From assembly GCF_003254625.1 (NCBI RefSeq), contig NZ_QJRJ01000070.1, positions 113,449 through 177,448 on the forward strand: a stretch of 64,000 nucleotides of DNA, written 5' to 3'. This document shows, piece by piece, positions 37,001 to 46,300 of this stretch. A program made the position numbers and the translations under genes. The DNA comes from Flavobacterium ginsenosidimutans (GTDB lineage: Bacteria > Bacteroidota > Bacteroidia > Flavobacteriales > Flavobacteriaceae). The first letter of the stretch is position 1. Each line of letters starts with the position of its first letter. The notes under the pieces are model-generated. The model searched no databases and was not told the DNA's origin. It saw only the letters and a program-made list of their open reading frames with translations.

Positions 37001-37032
37001 AAAAAAGACCATTTGAAAAAATGGTCTTTTTT
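37001..37032. terminator. Bidirectional terminator
   Basis: AAAAAAGACCAT, an 8-base loop and ATGGTCTTTTTT form a perfect stem with A/T runs on both sides. It sits between two convergent genes and touches the stop codon of the PQQ-type gene. Confidence 0.92.
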
Positions 37033-37033
37033 G

Positions 37034-38230
37034 TTATCTGATTATTTTTAAATAAGCACTATAAATATCTTCTTTTAGAGAAGTTCGCATATAATATACG
37101 TTTTCGTCTTTTTCCTTTAAATCAAACTGAATTAAACCTGCATCACAATAGTAATACAATAAGTTGTCATCATTTGGAAATTCAATATTTGAAACAGGCA
37201 AAGTGGTTAATTTTAACTCATATGCGATTTCACCATTTGATAAATCCAATTCAAAAAGTTTCTTTTTACGGGTATATCCCCAAAGATTGTCATTTTCTCT
37301 TGTAATGTATTCGATATTGTCACCATTAATATCGGTTTTCCACAACTGAGTTCCTGTTTTTGAATCTACAGCATAAATAGAAGTAGTTGTTGAACCTTGC
37401 GTAGCAAAATAGATGTTTTTGTCTTTACTAACTATACGTTCCTTGCTATTGTATTGATTTTCATCAAATTTAAATTGCCATACAACATCAAGTTGAGGGC
37501 TTAGAGCAAAAAGCGTGTTTTTTTCGCTTGTAATAAATACATTTTCGCCATCAGTTATAGGTTGTCCGCTCATTACTTCCTCGAAGGTTTTTTGGTTAAG
37601 GACTTTTCCTGTATTTGCATCAAAACTATAAACATTCATTCCGCTTTGCGTGAAAATTTTGTTGCCAAAAAACAAAGGCGGAATGTCGTTAGTTGGAGTT
37701 TCAAATTTGTAGCTCCATGCTAAACTTCCGTCTTTTATATTAAGCGCATATAGATTACTGCTTTGATTCTGATTTTGAGCCGTTATATACAATTTTCCAT
37801 TTTGTATAATTGGAGTTTGATCTTTTAAAACAATCTGATCGGTAACATTTCCTAATCTCGATTTCCAGAAAATATCTCCAGTTTGATTGTCTACTGCTAG
37901 AATTTCGCCATTTATAAATGGAACATATACAACACCATCAGCTATTGTTACTTTATTGGCACACATTTCAGTAAAAGAGTCGGCTGCTTTTACAGTCCAG
38001 ACGATTGATTCAGATTCTAAATCGTATGAAAAAAGAGAACCATCATAATCATAAATTAAGATTGACGCTTCATCTAAAGAAACTTTTTTAAGCGGACGAA
38101 GGGATTTGTTAACGACTGTTTCTGCCTTAGTGTTAGAAACAGTTTTATCTGGTTTTGCAGCTGCAGGCACCTGTCCGAACATATCTAGAACAGCAAATAC
38201 AAGTAAAAAAGTTATTAGTTGTCTTTTCAT
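37034..38230 (-). CDS. Secreted PQQ-like beta-propeller protein
   Basis: A 398-residue exported protein with signal peptide MKRQLITFLLVFAVLDMFGQ. From about residue 55 it has seven or so blades with the PQQ/BamB-like pattern: LYALNIKDGSLAWSYKFE, VYSFDANTGKVLNQKTFE, IYAVDSKTGTQLWKTDING. The fold resembles BamB, but the lipobox is missing, so it is probably a soluble periplasmic propeller. Function unknown. It is the only gene in its unit and ends in the shared terminator. Confidence 0.88.
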   Translation of the reverse strand: MKRQLITFLLVFAVLDMFGQVPAAAKPDKTVSNTKAETVVNKSLRPLKKVSLDEASILIYDYDGSLFSYDLESESIVWTVKAADSFTEMCANKVTIADGVVYVPFINGEILAVDNQTGDIFWKSRLGNVTDQIVLKDQTPIIQNGKLYITAQNQNQSSNLYALNIKDGSLAWSYKFETPTNDIPPLFFGNKIFTQSGMNVYSFDANTGKVLNQKTFEEVMSGQPITDGENVFITSEKNTLFALSPQLDVVWQFKFDENQYNSKERIVSKDKNIYFATQGSTTTSIYAVDSKTGTQLWKTDINGDNIEYITRENDNLWGYTRKKKLFELDLSNGEIAYELKLTTLPVSNIEFPNDDNLLYYYCDAGLIQFDLKEKDENVYYMRTSLKEDIYSAYLKIIR

Positions 38231-38408
38231 TTTTAAGATTTAGGTTTTATAATGTGATTTGAGGCAATTATTTGAGCTGAAAAATATAACTATTTAACGT
38301 AAAAAAGATAGATTAAATATTAGCAAAGTGTTTTATTTTTTAATGTTTTACGATCAAAAAAAATGAAACTGATGCAAGTGTCAAATATAGAAAAAAAATA
38401 GATGAGAG

Positions 38409-39929
38409 TTATGAAGAATGCATGCCAGGAAAATATGTTGTAAGGAGATTTAGAGTTGTTTCATAGATCGTTTTTCTCCTCACTTTTGCAACTAACCAAG
38501 ATAAGAAACTCATAATAAAAATATCTTTAGGCCCGTTTTGTGCTGAGATTATAAAATCTTCTATTTCTTTTTGGAACTTTTGAGTTTGTATAATTTCGGG
38601 TTTCATAACATATTGTTCTGCAAACAAAAGATATTGAACAACACGTTCTTCGTCTACCGTTAAAAGATATTTTTTATAACGTCGTTTAAAACTTTTTATT
38701 CTAGATAATGCTAGTTCTGTGTTTTCTTGCTGTGCATGTAAAAGAATCTCGACAAGACATTTTTTTATTGTCCAATCCATTCCCATTTTTTTTTCGTACC
38801 AGTTATCTGTATGATTTAATTTTGCCATTTCTTTTACGGCATTACGTCCAGCATTTTGCTGAATGTAAAAAACGATAAGCATAAGCCGAATGTCATTGCT
38901 GTCGTTTGGATCTGCTTTTTTGTTGGAAGAAAGTGCTTTTTCAGCAATTTCTATTGCTTTTTGCGAATGTCCAAGATAATTTTCATTGAAAGCCAATAAT
39001 AAAAAATAGCGAAGGCAGAAACGCTGATAATATTTGCCAGATTGTTTCTGAAGTTCTGTAAACATCAAATCAAGATAACTCAAAGATTCAGTAAACTGGC
39101 CATTTCTAAAATAGAAATTAGCTATAAAATACAAGATGTAAATATGATAATATAAATGCCTATCCGTCAAATCGTTTTTCCTGCTAATGAACCGATAACT
39201 TTTGAGAACAAAAGGTTGTATAAGCGCGTAATTGTTATTTATGGAAGCATATTCATTGGCAATAAATAAAATTTGATACAGTGATTTAAAAGTCAATCCT
39301 TGTTTTAATGATATTCCATTTGTCTCAATAGTGCTTTTTATGAGAGCCTGAAAATCGACTATTCGGCCTTCGTGATAAATAGCAGCAAGTTCCCTACGCA
39401 ATACAGCATAACCTAAATTAAGCTGTTCCTCATATTCGAGCTTTTTTTTGTTCGATTTAAACTTCTGTATTATTTTTTCGATTGGTTCCGAAAGATTGAA
39501 ATGAGCAAATTGAATCTGAGTCAGATAGATTTCGTTAAGAAGACTAAAATGTTCTATGCTTAATGCAATCTCTTCGGCTTTTGCCAGACATTTGAAAGCT
39601 GTTTTTGTCAATTTATGTTCAAAGAATAAACGGCTTACTACAATAAGACGAAGTACTGCATTTTCTTGCGAAGTATCATTTTCAAAACTTCGATTAGCCA
39701 TGAAATCAATCATGTTGTCGTAAAGTCTTTTTCTTAGCGCATGATACGCATCAGCGCTTTTTTTATCTTTTGTAATATTTTTTGTAATTTTTATATCGTC
39801 AGTTTTTAAAGAATTGAATAATTCTATATTTCCTGTATCTTTTCGTTTGTTCTTTTTTGATAGATAATGTATGAATGCCTTTTTTTCAGTTTCATTCATC
39901 ATATTTGCTATTTCTTGAAGTGCATTCAT
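38409..39929 (-). CDS. Helical-repeat protein of unknown function
   Basis: A 506-residue soluble protein with no signal peptide. Starts MNALQEIANMMNETEKKAFI. After residue 60 the sequence is a series of amphipathic helix pairs with TPR-like spacing (FKCLAKAEEIALSIEHFSLL; FTESLSYLDLMFTELQKQSG; SQKAIEIAEKALSSNKKADP). The N-terminal 60 residues are basic (LSKKNKRKDTGN) and could contact nucleic acid or a partner. No DNA-binding domain is seen. I do not recognise a named family; similar proteins are common in Flavobacterium. Confidence 0.75.
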   Translation of the reverse strand: MNALQEIANMMNETEKKAFIHYLSKKNKRKDTGNIELFNSLKTDDIKITKNITKDKKSADAYHALRKRLYDNMIDFMANRSFENDTSQENAVLRLIVVSRLFFEHKLTKTAFKCLAKAEEIALSIEHFSLLNEIYLTQIQFAHFNLSEPIEKIIQKFKSNKKKLEYEEQLNLGYAVLRRELAAIYHEGRIVDFQALIKSTIETNGISLKQGLTFKSLYQILFIANEYASINNNYALIQPFVLKSYRFISRKNDLTDRHLYYHIYILYFIANFYFRNGQFTESLSYLDLMFTELQKQSGKYYQRFCLRYFLLLAFNENYLGHSQKAIEIAEKALSSNKKADPNDSNDIRLMLIVFYIQQNAGRNAVKEMAKLNHTDNWYEKKMGMDWTIKKCLVEILLHAQQENTELALSRIKSFKRRYKKYLLTVDEERVVQYLLFAEQYVMKPEIIQTQKFQKEIEDFIISAQNGPKDIFIMSFLSWLVAKVRRKTIYETTLNLLTTYFPGMHSS

Positions 39930-40055
39930 AAGTGCGATTTTATCAGGATAAAAATAGTAAAATGTATTTTTATATCGTCAGTTTTGTAAATAAATTGACT
40001 TTTACAACTTCTATTTCATTCGGACATTTGCTTCATAATTATAAAACATAAAATT

Positions 40056-40526
40056 ATGGAACCGCTAAAATCAAATGAATCAAACAACAATTCAGAATCA
40101 AAAAATGCAAGATTAAACAATGCTTATCCTTTAAAGCCAAGCACCGCTTTCGTTGGTGCATCCTGGATGACGTTAATTATAGGTATGACCGCATATTGTA
40201 TTGGTCTTTATAATTCGGCAATGGCTTACAATGAAAAAGGATATTATTTTACCATTCTTCTTTTTGGACTTTTCTCAGTAATATCAGTTCAAAAAAGTGT
40301 AAGAGATAGACTAGAAGGTATTCCCGTAACCGATTTGTATTATAGTATAAGTTGGTTTAGTACGATTGCTTCGATCGTATTATTAATAATTGGTCTTTGG
40401 AATGCCGATTTACTTCTAAGCGAAAAAGGATTTTTCGGAATGTCATTTGTGTTAGGATTGTTTTCTGCACTTGCTGTACAAAAAAACACCAGAGATCTTA
40501 AGCAATTTGAATCGACTACAATATAG
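40056..40526 (+). CDS. yiaA: YiaA/YiaB-type inner-membrane protein
   Basis: A 156-residue protein with a polar N-terminal tail rich in Asn and Ser, then two tandem copies of a two-helix unit: FVGASWMTLIIGMTAYCIGL with GYYFTILLFGLFSVISVQKS, and SISWFSTIASIVLLIIGLWN with GFFGMSFVLGLFSALAVQKN. Each ends with VQKxxRD, the YiaAB-domain signature. It is a membrane protein of unknown function. Single gene, with a terminator at 40588-40622. Confidence 0.9.
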   Translation: MEPLKSNESNNNSESKNARLNNAYPLKPSTAFVGASWMTLIIGMTAYCIGLYNSAMAYNEKGYYFTILLFGLFSVISVQKSVRDRLEGIPVTDLYYSISWFSTIASIVLLIIGLWNADLLLSEKGFFGMSFVLGLFSALAVQKNTRDLKQFESTTI

Positions 40527-40587
40527 TTTTTAGCGGGCCTCATTACTGTTGCAGAATTGCGCAGTTTTGAGGTTTTCTAAACTTGAT

Positions 40588-40622
40588 TTAAAAACACCAT
40601 TTCTAAAAAGTGGTGTTTTTTC
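40588..40622 (+). terminator. Terminator after yiaA
   Basis: AAAACACCA, a short loop containing tttctaaaaag and TGGTGTTTTTTC form a stem with T run, about 65 bases after the yiaA stop codon. Confidence 0.8.
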
Positions 40623-40761
40623 ATTTATCAAAATTCCAAACTATTTGTGGACAATGATCAAGAAATTTTTTTTGCGAAAAATTAAATCTATGTTAAATAA
40701 GCAGCTTTATTTCAATATTAATTTTGAAATTTGTGAAATGTCTAATTAACAACAAGATAGT

Positions 40762-41139
40762 ATGGAAACACAGATTATAGAACTGGAGAAAAAATACTGG
40801 CACGGAGTTGAAAATCATGATTATGAAACGGTAAAAAACTTGACACTGTTTCCTTGTATAGTTGCCGGAAAAAATGGTATTCAAAGTGTCAGCGAGACTG
40901 ATTTCAAAAATATGTTCGACTCTGGGCAGACCAATAAAATAAAAGTGCTGAACATTTATGATGTAAAAGAAAAGCTAATTGCCGAAAATACTGCCGTAAT
41001 CGGATATGGTCTTGATTTTGAAATATTAGATCAAAATCTAAAAGAACCTATAAAATGTGTCTGCACATCCACTTGGATTAAAGAAAATAACAAATGGGCA
41101 TGTGTGATGCATACGGAAACAGAACTCGAAAAAAAATAG
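40762..41139 (+). CDS. SnoaL/DUF4440-like (NTF2-fold) protein
   Basis: A 125-residue cytosolic protein. METQIIELEKKYWHGVENHDYETVKNL is the typical first helix pair of the NTF2-like fold, and VCTSTWIKENNKWACVMHTE is the usual final strand pair (W-K-w-vhtQ/E-like). The family includes small enzymes and binding proteins; the substrate cannot be predicted. No operon partner is clear, since a weak repeat separates it from the next gene. Confidence 0.75.
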   Translation: METQIIELEKKYWHGVENHDYETVKNLTLFPCIVAGKNGIQSVSETDFKNMFDSGQTNKIKVLNIYDVKEKLIAENTAVIGYGLDFEILDQNLKEPIKCVCTSTWIKENNKWACVMHTETELEKK

Positions 41140-41156
41140 TTGTATAGAGGGAATAG

Positions 41157-41196
41157 TTTAGAAAATAAAAAAGCTTTGGAGTAATCTGAAGCTTAA
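41157..41196. repeat. Diverged copy of the island-edge terminator repeat
   Basis: TTTAGAAAATAAAAAAGCTT, then TGGAGTAATCTGAAGCTTA. It shares the TAGAAAAyAAAAA-AGCT ... CTGAAGCTT frame with the copies at 41895 and 57242. It still can form a weak hairpin (AAGCTT ends). Confidence 0.55.
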
Positions 41197-41218
41197 ATAA
41201 TGAATCTTGAGTTAATAA

Positions 41219-41866
41219 ATGGAAAGTTTAACAATTAAGCAAATAGTTATTAAATATTCGGTTTTGATATGTTTGGTCATTTCCGTGATTTTGATAGCAA
41301 TAGCAACCTTATTTTACCCAGGTGGATCATTGCTGGACAAAAACTCTATAGGATTTAGTTGGTCAAAAAATTTCATAAGCAACTTGTTTGCGGAAAAAGC
41401 TATAAATGGGTCAGAAAATCCTGGCAGGATTTGGGCAATTATTGGAATGGCATTCCAGTCTATTGGTTATGGAGTCTTTTTTATCAATATGTCTAAAAAA
41501 ATCGATTCAGGGCAATGGAGTAGTATTTTAAAATTTATAGGATTTGCCAATGTATTGTTTATTTTTTTAATTGCAACTCCCTTACATGACTTAGGGACAA
41601 TATCGATCATTTTAACATTGTTTGGTTTATTTACCATTACTATATTTATTTTAAAGTCAAAGCTTCATTTGCTTAAATTTTGCTGTATTATCTGCTTATT
41701 GACTTTTTACTGTTTCTTTTTCCTATTTGGGTTTGGTTATTTGGGTTTAGCCGTTATCATGCAGAAAGTATATAATGCAAGCTCGATCCTTTTAATTTTA
41801 GGCTTAGAGTATTTTACCAAATATGAAGATTTTGTAGAAATTAAATCGCGAAGACAAAAAATATAA
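41219..41866 (+). CDS. DUF998-like multi-pass membrane protein
   Basis: A 215-residue membrane protein with six hydrophobic segments (YSVLICLVISVILIAIATLF; IWAIIGMAFQSIGYGVFFIN; GFANVLFIFLIATPLHD; GTISIILTLFGLFTITIFIL; and two more). The Pro-His-Asp after the third segment and overall layout resemble DUF998 proteins. No function is assigned. It is the last ordinary gene before the accessory region and is followed closely by the terminator repeat at 41895. Confidence 0.65.
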   Translation: MESLTIKQIVIKYSVLICLVISVILIAIATLFYPGGSLLDKNSIGFSWSKNFISNLFAEKAINGSENPGRIWAIIGMAFQSIGYGVFFINMSKKIDSGQWSSILKFIGFANVLFIFLIATPLHDLGTISIILTLFGLFTITIFILKSKLHLLKFCCIICLLTFYCFFFLFGFGYLGLAVIMQKVYNASSILLILGLEYFTKYEDFVEIKSRRQKI

Positions 41867-41894
41867 GAAACGAACGGCCTCGCTCAAGAACACG

Positions 41895-41944
41895 TAGAAA
41901 ATAAAAAAAAGCTCCAGATTTCTCTGAAGCTTTTATCTTGTAGC
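41895..41944. repeat. Island-edge terminator repeat, left copy
   Basis: TAGAAAATAAAAAAAAGCTC, CAGATTTCTCTGAAGC, TTTTATCTTGTAGC. The same 50 bases recur at 57242-57291 with about four differences, in the same orientation. Each contains a hairpin (AAAGCT/CAGA ... TCTG/AAGCTTTT) that can act as terminator, and each leads into tRNA-like or degenerate repeat sequence. A candidate left boundary of a 15.3-kb variable region. Confidence 0.75.
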
Positions 41945-41998
41945 GGGAAGCATTCAATTATCTAACCAATTTTTTAAAGATTTTTATGCGATTTTTGC
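41942..41998. repeat. Direct repeat A (tRNA-remnant-like)
   Basis: AGCGGGAAGCATTCAA then TATCTAACCA and a T-rich end. About 47 of 57 positions match repeat B at 54648-54704. The words AGCGGGAAG, ATTCAA and TCTAACCA resemble the acceptor, T-arm and D-arm ends of a minus-strand tRNA with its middle deleted. It may be an old attachment-site scar. Confidence 0.6.
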
Positions 41999-42834
41999 AA
42001 TTGCATGTTGATTTCAATTTTCAAGTACTTTACTTAAAAATGTATATCCATTATCTTGTAATTTACCTATCATTGTCTTGCTCTAATGATGTGTTAATAA
42101 TTGTCTCAACAGCTAAAATTTTTTTCGGCATCTCAGATTAAATAAATTCTTTAATTTCTACCATTTTCTCTAACGAAATTTTAAATAGTGGTGTTGTCAT
42201 ATGTATATTCTTTATATTAAGTAATATTATCCATGGATGACTAATTGCTTTGCTTTAGATATGCAGAAAGATAAATTGAATTGCCAATTGCATGCGAGAT
42301 TATTTCAAAAGTTTAAAAAGAACCTAAACCTGTTGCTATTCTCAATAAACTCAAATGTATTTTATAGGCAGATCAGTTGGCTCTTATTCTTCGAGCTGGC
42401 GATGAATCCCGATTATTAAAGGCAAGATGCATGTAGGAAGTTTTAAAACTATCCTCCCTTATTTTTCAACTTCTTATAAAGCTGAATTTTCATATGATTC
42501 GGTGCGAAGTAAATCTTATGTTGCAGAGGAGAGCGATAAGGAAATTGCCATTAAAATTTTGGAGCGGATTATTAAGCATATAAAAGAATACTAAAGAATT
42601 AAAACTTTTAGAATTGTTTTACAGTCATTTGCACACTTTATTCTAAAAAAAGTGCCTTAGAAATAAGCATTTCATCATATTAGGCATAGTCTGGGACCTT
42701 TTCTTAAAAAAATAGATAAAAATGCGAATCTTAAACTAGTTATGATTAAGTAATTTCAACACAAAAAAAAATATTTTTTTTGTGTTTTTTCCTTCAAATA
42801 AATTGTTAATTAATTTTTTTATAATTAATCTTGC
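41999..42834. other. Decayed intergenic stretch, with one 55-codon remnant
   Basis: No confident intact gene. A plus-strand frame 42427-42594 starts at an ATG and reads GSFKTILPYFSTSYKAEFSY, then VRSKSYVAEESDKEIAIKIL and ERIIKHIKEY before a stop. It has protein-like composition and looks like the C-terminal end of a lost gene. Minus-strand words near 42130-42205 (MTTPLFKISLEKMVEIKEF, then a stop) also look like decayed coding sequence. The rest is AT-rich. Confidence 0.4.
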
Positions 42835-42847
42835 GGTCAAATTGACC
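42835..42847. promoter_or_regulatory. Palindrome upstream of the T9SS/RHS operon
   Basis: GGTCAAATTGACC is a perfect 13-base palindrome with a central A, starting one base after a TTG (42831-42833) and about 43 bases before the ATG at 42891. Its size and place suit an operator overlapping the promoter. No regulator gene is near, so this is only a candidate. Confidence 0.35.
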
Positions 42848-42890
42848 ATATCCTCCTTTTTGTGTTTAAACTTTTAATAATAATTATATT

Positions 42891-43340
42891 ATGAAAAAAA
42901 TATTTACAGTTATAATCTTCTTTGTATTTACTATATGTAATGCGCAGCAGAAAATAAATTTTACATATGATGCTGCGGGCAATCAAATTATTCGAGCTTT
43001 ATGTATAAGTGGCTGTACGGGAAAGCCCGCAAAAGAAATTAAAGAAATTGAAGCTCTCGTAGAAGAAGATATGGAAAAATTCTATCCTGAAGATGCTATT
43101 TCATATTATCCTAATCCTGTAAAAGAAGAATTATTTCTTAAATGGTTACTTTCTTCAGATAACTATGTTAGTTCAATAAATATTATCTCTGTAACAGGTG
43201 AAGTATTAAAGCAATATCAGATTCCCTCAGATACTGATACTCAAAATATACCTTTTCAACAATATTCAACAGGTTTTTATATTGTACTTCTTAAGTATAA
43301 TAATGGAGAACAAAAATCTATCAAAATTATTAAAAACTAA
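42891..43340 (+). CDS. Mini-protein with RHS-like motif and T9SS type A sorting domain
   Basis: A 149-residue exported protein. Residues 1-18 are a signal peptide ending CNAQ. The mature N-terminus reads INFTYDAAGNQIIRALCISG, in which YDAAGNxIxR copies the core of an RHS/YD repeat, followed by a Cys pair (CISGC). An acidic linker (KEIKEIEALVEEDMEKFYPE) leads to a type A C-terminal sorting domain from about residue 68 (YYPNPVKEELFLKW, ending YIVLLKYNNGEQKSIKIIKN). T9SS would export it and attach or release it at the surface. It lies 3 bases before the giant SpvB-RHS gene, so the two are made together. This suggests a carrier or partner for the larger protein, but no data prove it. Confidence 0.85.
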   Translation: MKKIFTVIIFFVFTICNAQQKINFTYDAAGNQIIRALCISGCTGKPAKEIKEIEALVEEDMEKFYPEDAISYYPNPVKEELFLKWLLSSDNYVSSINIISVTGEVLKQYQIPSDTDTQNIPFQQYSTGFYIVLLKYNNGEQKSIKIIKN

Positions 43341-43343
43341 TTT

Positions 43344-46300
43344 ATGAAGAACCTTTACTTTACATTTATATTTATATTTCTTAATTTATCAGTTACGGCA
43401 CAAAGTCCTACAGGATCTTCTACAGAAGTTGGAAAAACTTCAGGTAATTTATCGGTTTCTTTAACAGGTGCTGCTAATTATACCGTACCAATTGAAGTGC
43501 CTCCTGGAATAAATGGGGTAATACCAAAAATTAGTTTATCATATAATAGCCAAGGAGGAATTGGAATTGCAGGATATGGTTGGAATATAGCGGGAGTTTC
43601 TTCAATTACAAGAATTTCGGCGACAAAATTTCATGATGGGATAATTGATCCAATTGACTTTGATAATTTGGATCGATTTGCTATAGATGGCCAAAGATTA
43701 ATTGTTAAAAATGGGACTACTGGTATTTACGGTGCAAATGGCACCGTTTATGAAACTGAAAATTATTCAAATGTTAAGGTCACTTCTTACGGCACTCATC
43801 CGAGTGGTGCAAAATATGGACCCGCTTATTTTTTAGTTGAATATCCAGATGGATCAAAAGCATATTATGGAAATTCTTTAGATTCTAGGTCTATTGCAAG
43901 CTGGTCTGTTACAAATTGGGATAATCCCCAAGGAGTCCGCATAAGTTATGCTTATTCATCAACTGGTAATACTCTTAATGTTACTTCCATAAAGTATGGA
44001 GCTATAACAACAGGACTTCCAATCAATGAAATTAAGTTTGTCTATAAAAATAGAACAAAGCAAGATCAGATGTATATTGGAGGGGAGACTATAATTAGAA
44101 GTAATATTTTAAGTGAGATTAATGTTTTAAGTAGTACTTCTGGTTTCAGAAACTATTTGTTAGAACATGACTTAATTTCAAATAGGTATGAGAGATTAAT
44201 TAGTATCACAGAAAAAAATGGTGATAAGACTAAAAGCTATAATCCTGTAATATTTACTTATGATACTACAGCGGACAATATAATATACACACCGTCAACA
44301 TCATTAATACCATCTAATGTATTGGCAGATACTTACACAATCACGGGTGATTTTGATGGAAATGGAAGGACAGATATTGTTCCATATTCAAATGACTCAA
44401 CTTCAGTAAATTTTAAAAATAAATTTTGGGTTTGCACCAATCTTGACTCGCAAGCCTTAAGTAAAAACTGGCAGGTAAATTGTGGTGCTTTTGATGATAT
44501 AGTGGTTACAACCTGGTTGACGGCAAATAATCAAATCTCTCCCTTAAAAGGAATTACTGTTGTTCAAACTCAGTCAGGTACACAGACAGTTTCTTTTAAT
44601 ACTTATGCCCTTTCAGCCAATGCTATAACACTTCAATATTCGAAACAGGCTAATTTTTCAGCTATGCCTGATATACCATCAAAATGTTCTAAAAAATATA
44701 TAAGGGGAGATTTTAATGGAGATGGTCTTAGTGATTTATTGGTCTTCCAGCAAGATGATAACAATATGGATGGTGTGGATTATAAAAATGCTTTTTTTAT
44801 TGACCTTGATAGACGCAAGACAACAAATTTCAGTTATAATCTAGGCAGTCTTGTTTCAACAATATATAAAAATGGAGTTTCGGGAGATAGAATAGAAACA
44901 GGTGATGTTAATGGGGATGGTAAAACAGATGTTTTGCATTTCTATGAGGGAAGAGTTATTGTTTATAGTTTAAGTGATAATAATCAATTGATTGTACTTT
45001 ATGATTTTTCTAGTCCTGAAATAATTCCTGCCTCTGTAATTATTGGAGATTTTAATGGAGATAAGAAAACAGATTTTTTTGCTTTTAACCCAGATGGAAC
45101 AACAATCAAAGGTGTAAGATTTATGTCAACAGGGAACACGTTTCAGAAAATATTAGACAATCTCTATTTTTACCCTACAAATGCTTTACGTAGCAGGACT
45201 GCACAAGATGTTGATAATGATGGTAAAACTGATATAGTAGAAATATATAATAGTTATAATTCACAGGGATTATTTATTCTTTTTCGAATCTTTAAGAGTA
45301 ACGGACAGGGATTTGAATCTGCTATAGAAAAAAGTTTTGTATATGCCTCTTATTATCTTGGCGCAGAAACTCAATCTTTTCCTCTGTTTTATGAATCAGC
45401 CAATCCTAATTACGGTTTTGAAATTGTAACGAAAAGAGCAGGTGCTTACAATTATTTTCAATTTGCCAAAAATATTAAAAGCGATGCTACATTGAACAAG
45501 ATTCAATTTGGCAATGGTAGATTTAGCGAGATTAAATATAACTCACTTCAGCAAAATTCTTCATCAAATATTTATACAAATATTTATACGCCAGTTATCA
45601 ATCTTGACACGTATCCCAATTTAAATATTCTTATAGCTCCCAATTTTAAAGTGGTGTCTCAAATATCGGAGTCAGGTGTAGATGGCTCCATTACTAATAT
45701 TTTTGCATATTACGGAGCTACGAGTAATGTAGAGGGCTTAGGATTTTTAGGTTTTAAAGAAACTATGAAAACCGATGGGATCTATTTATTATCTAATGCA
45801 ATTTCAAATATTTCCAAATTTGATATGTCTTTAAGAGGGGCTAACATTGAAAATTATAGTGTTAAAGGAATAGTTAGCCCTACAGGTGTAACTCCTTCAA
45901 CTTTTATTTCAAAATCAACTCTAAGTTATAATTCCCTTTCTGACGCATTACAAAGTAATAAGGTGTTTAAGCTGAAAAATGCTAGTATTAAAAACTCTAA
46001 TAGTTTGTATAATACTAATGATGAGACTACTATTGATTATGATCAATATAATAATCCAGTAAAAACAACAACAGATACGAAAGAAAACTCTACTATTGTT
46101 CAAACATCAATTAATACAATATCCTATAATCTTGTTTCTTCATCGCCTTACATTGTGGGTAGGCCTTCTGGTAAAGTACAAAGCATATCACTACCGGGAG
46201 TTAATAGTACATCAAGTGAAGAGGCTTATTTGTACAATTCCAACCAACTTCTTTCTCAGGTAAAGAAAAAAGGTGATGCAACTACAAATTATGTTTACCA

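Noticed and set aside
42237..42419. Plus-strand 60-codon frame
   Set aside because: Low-complexity translation, no motif, and located in a decayed stretch.
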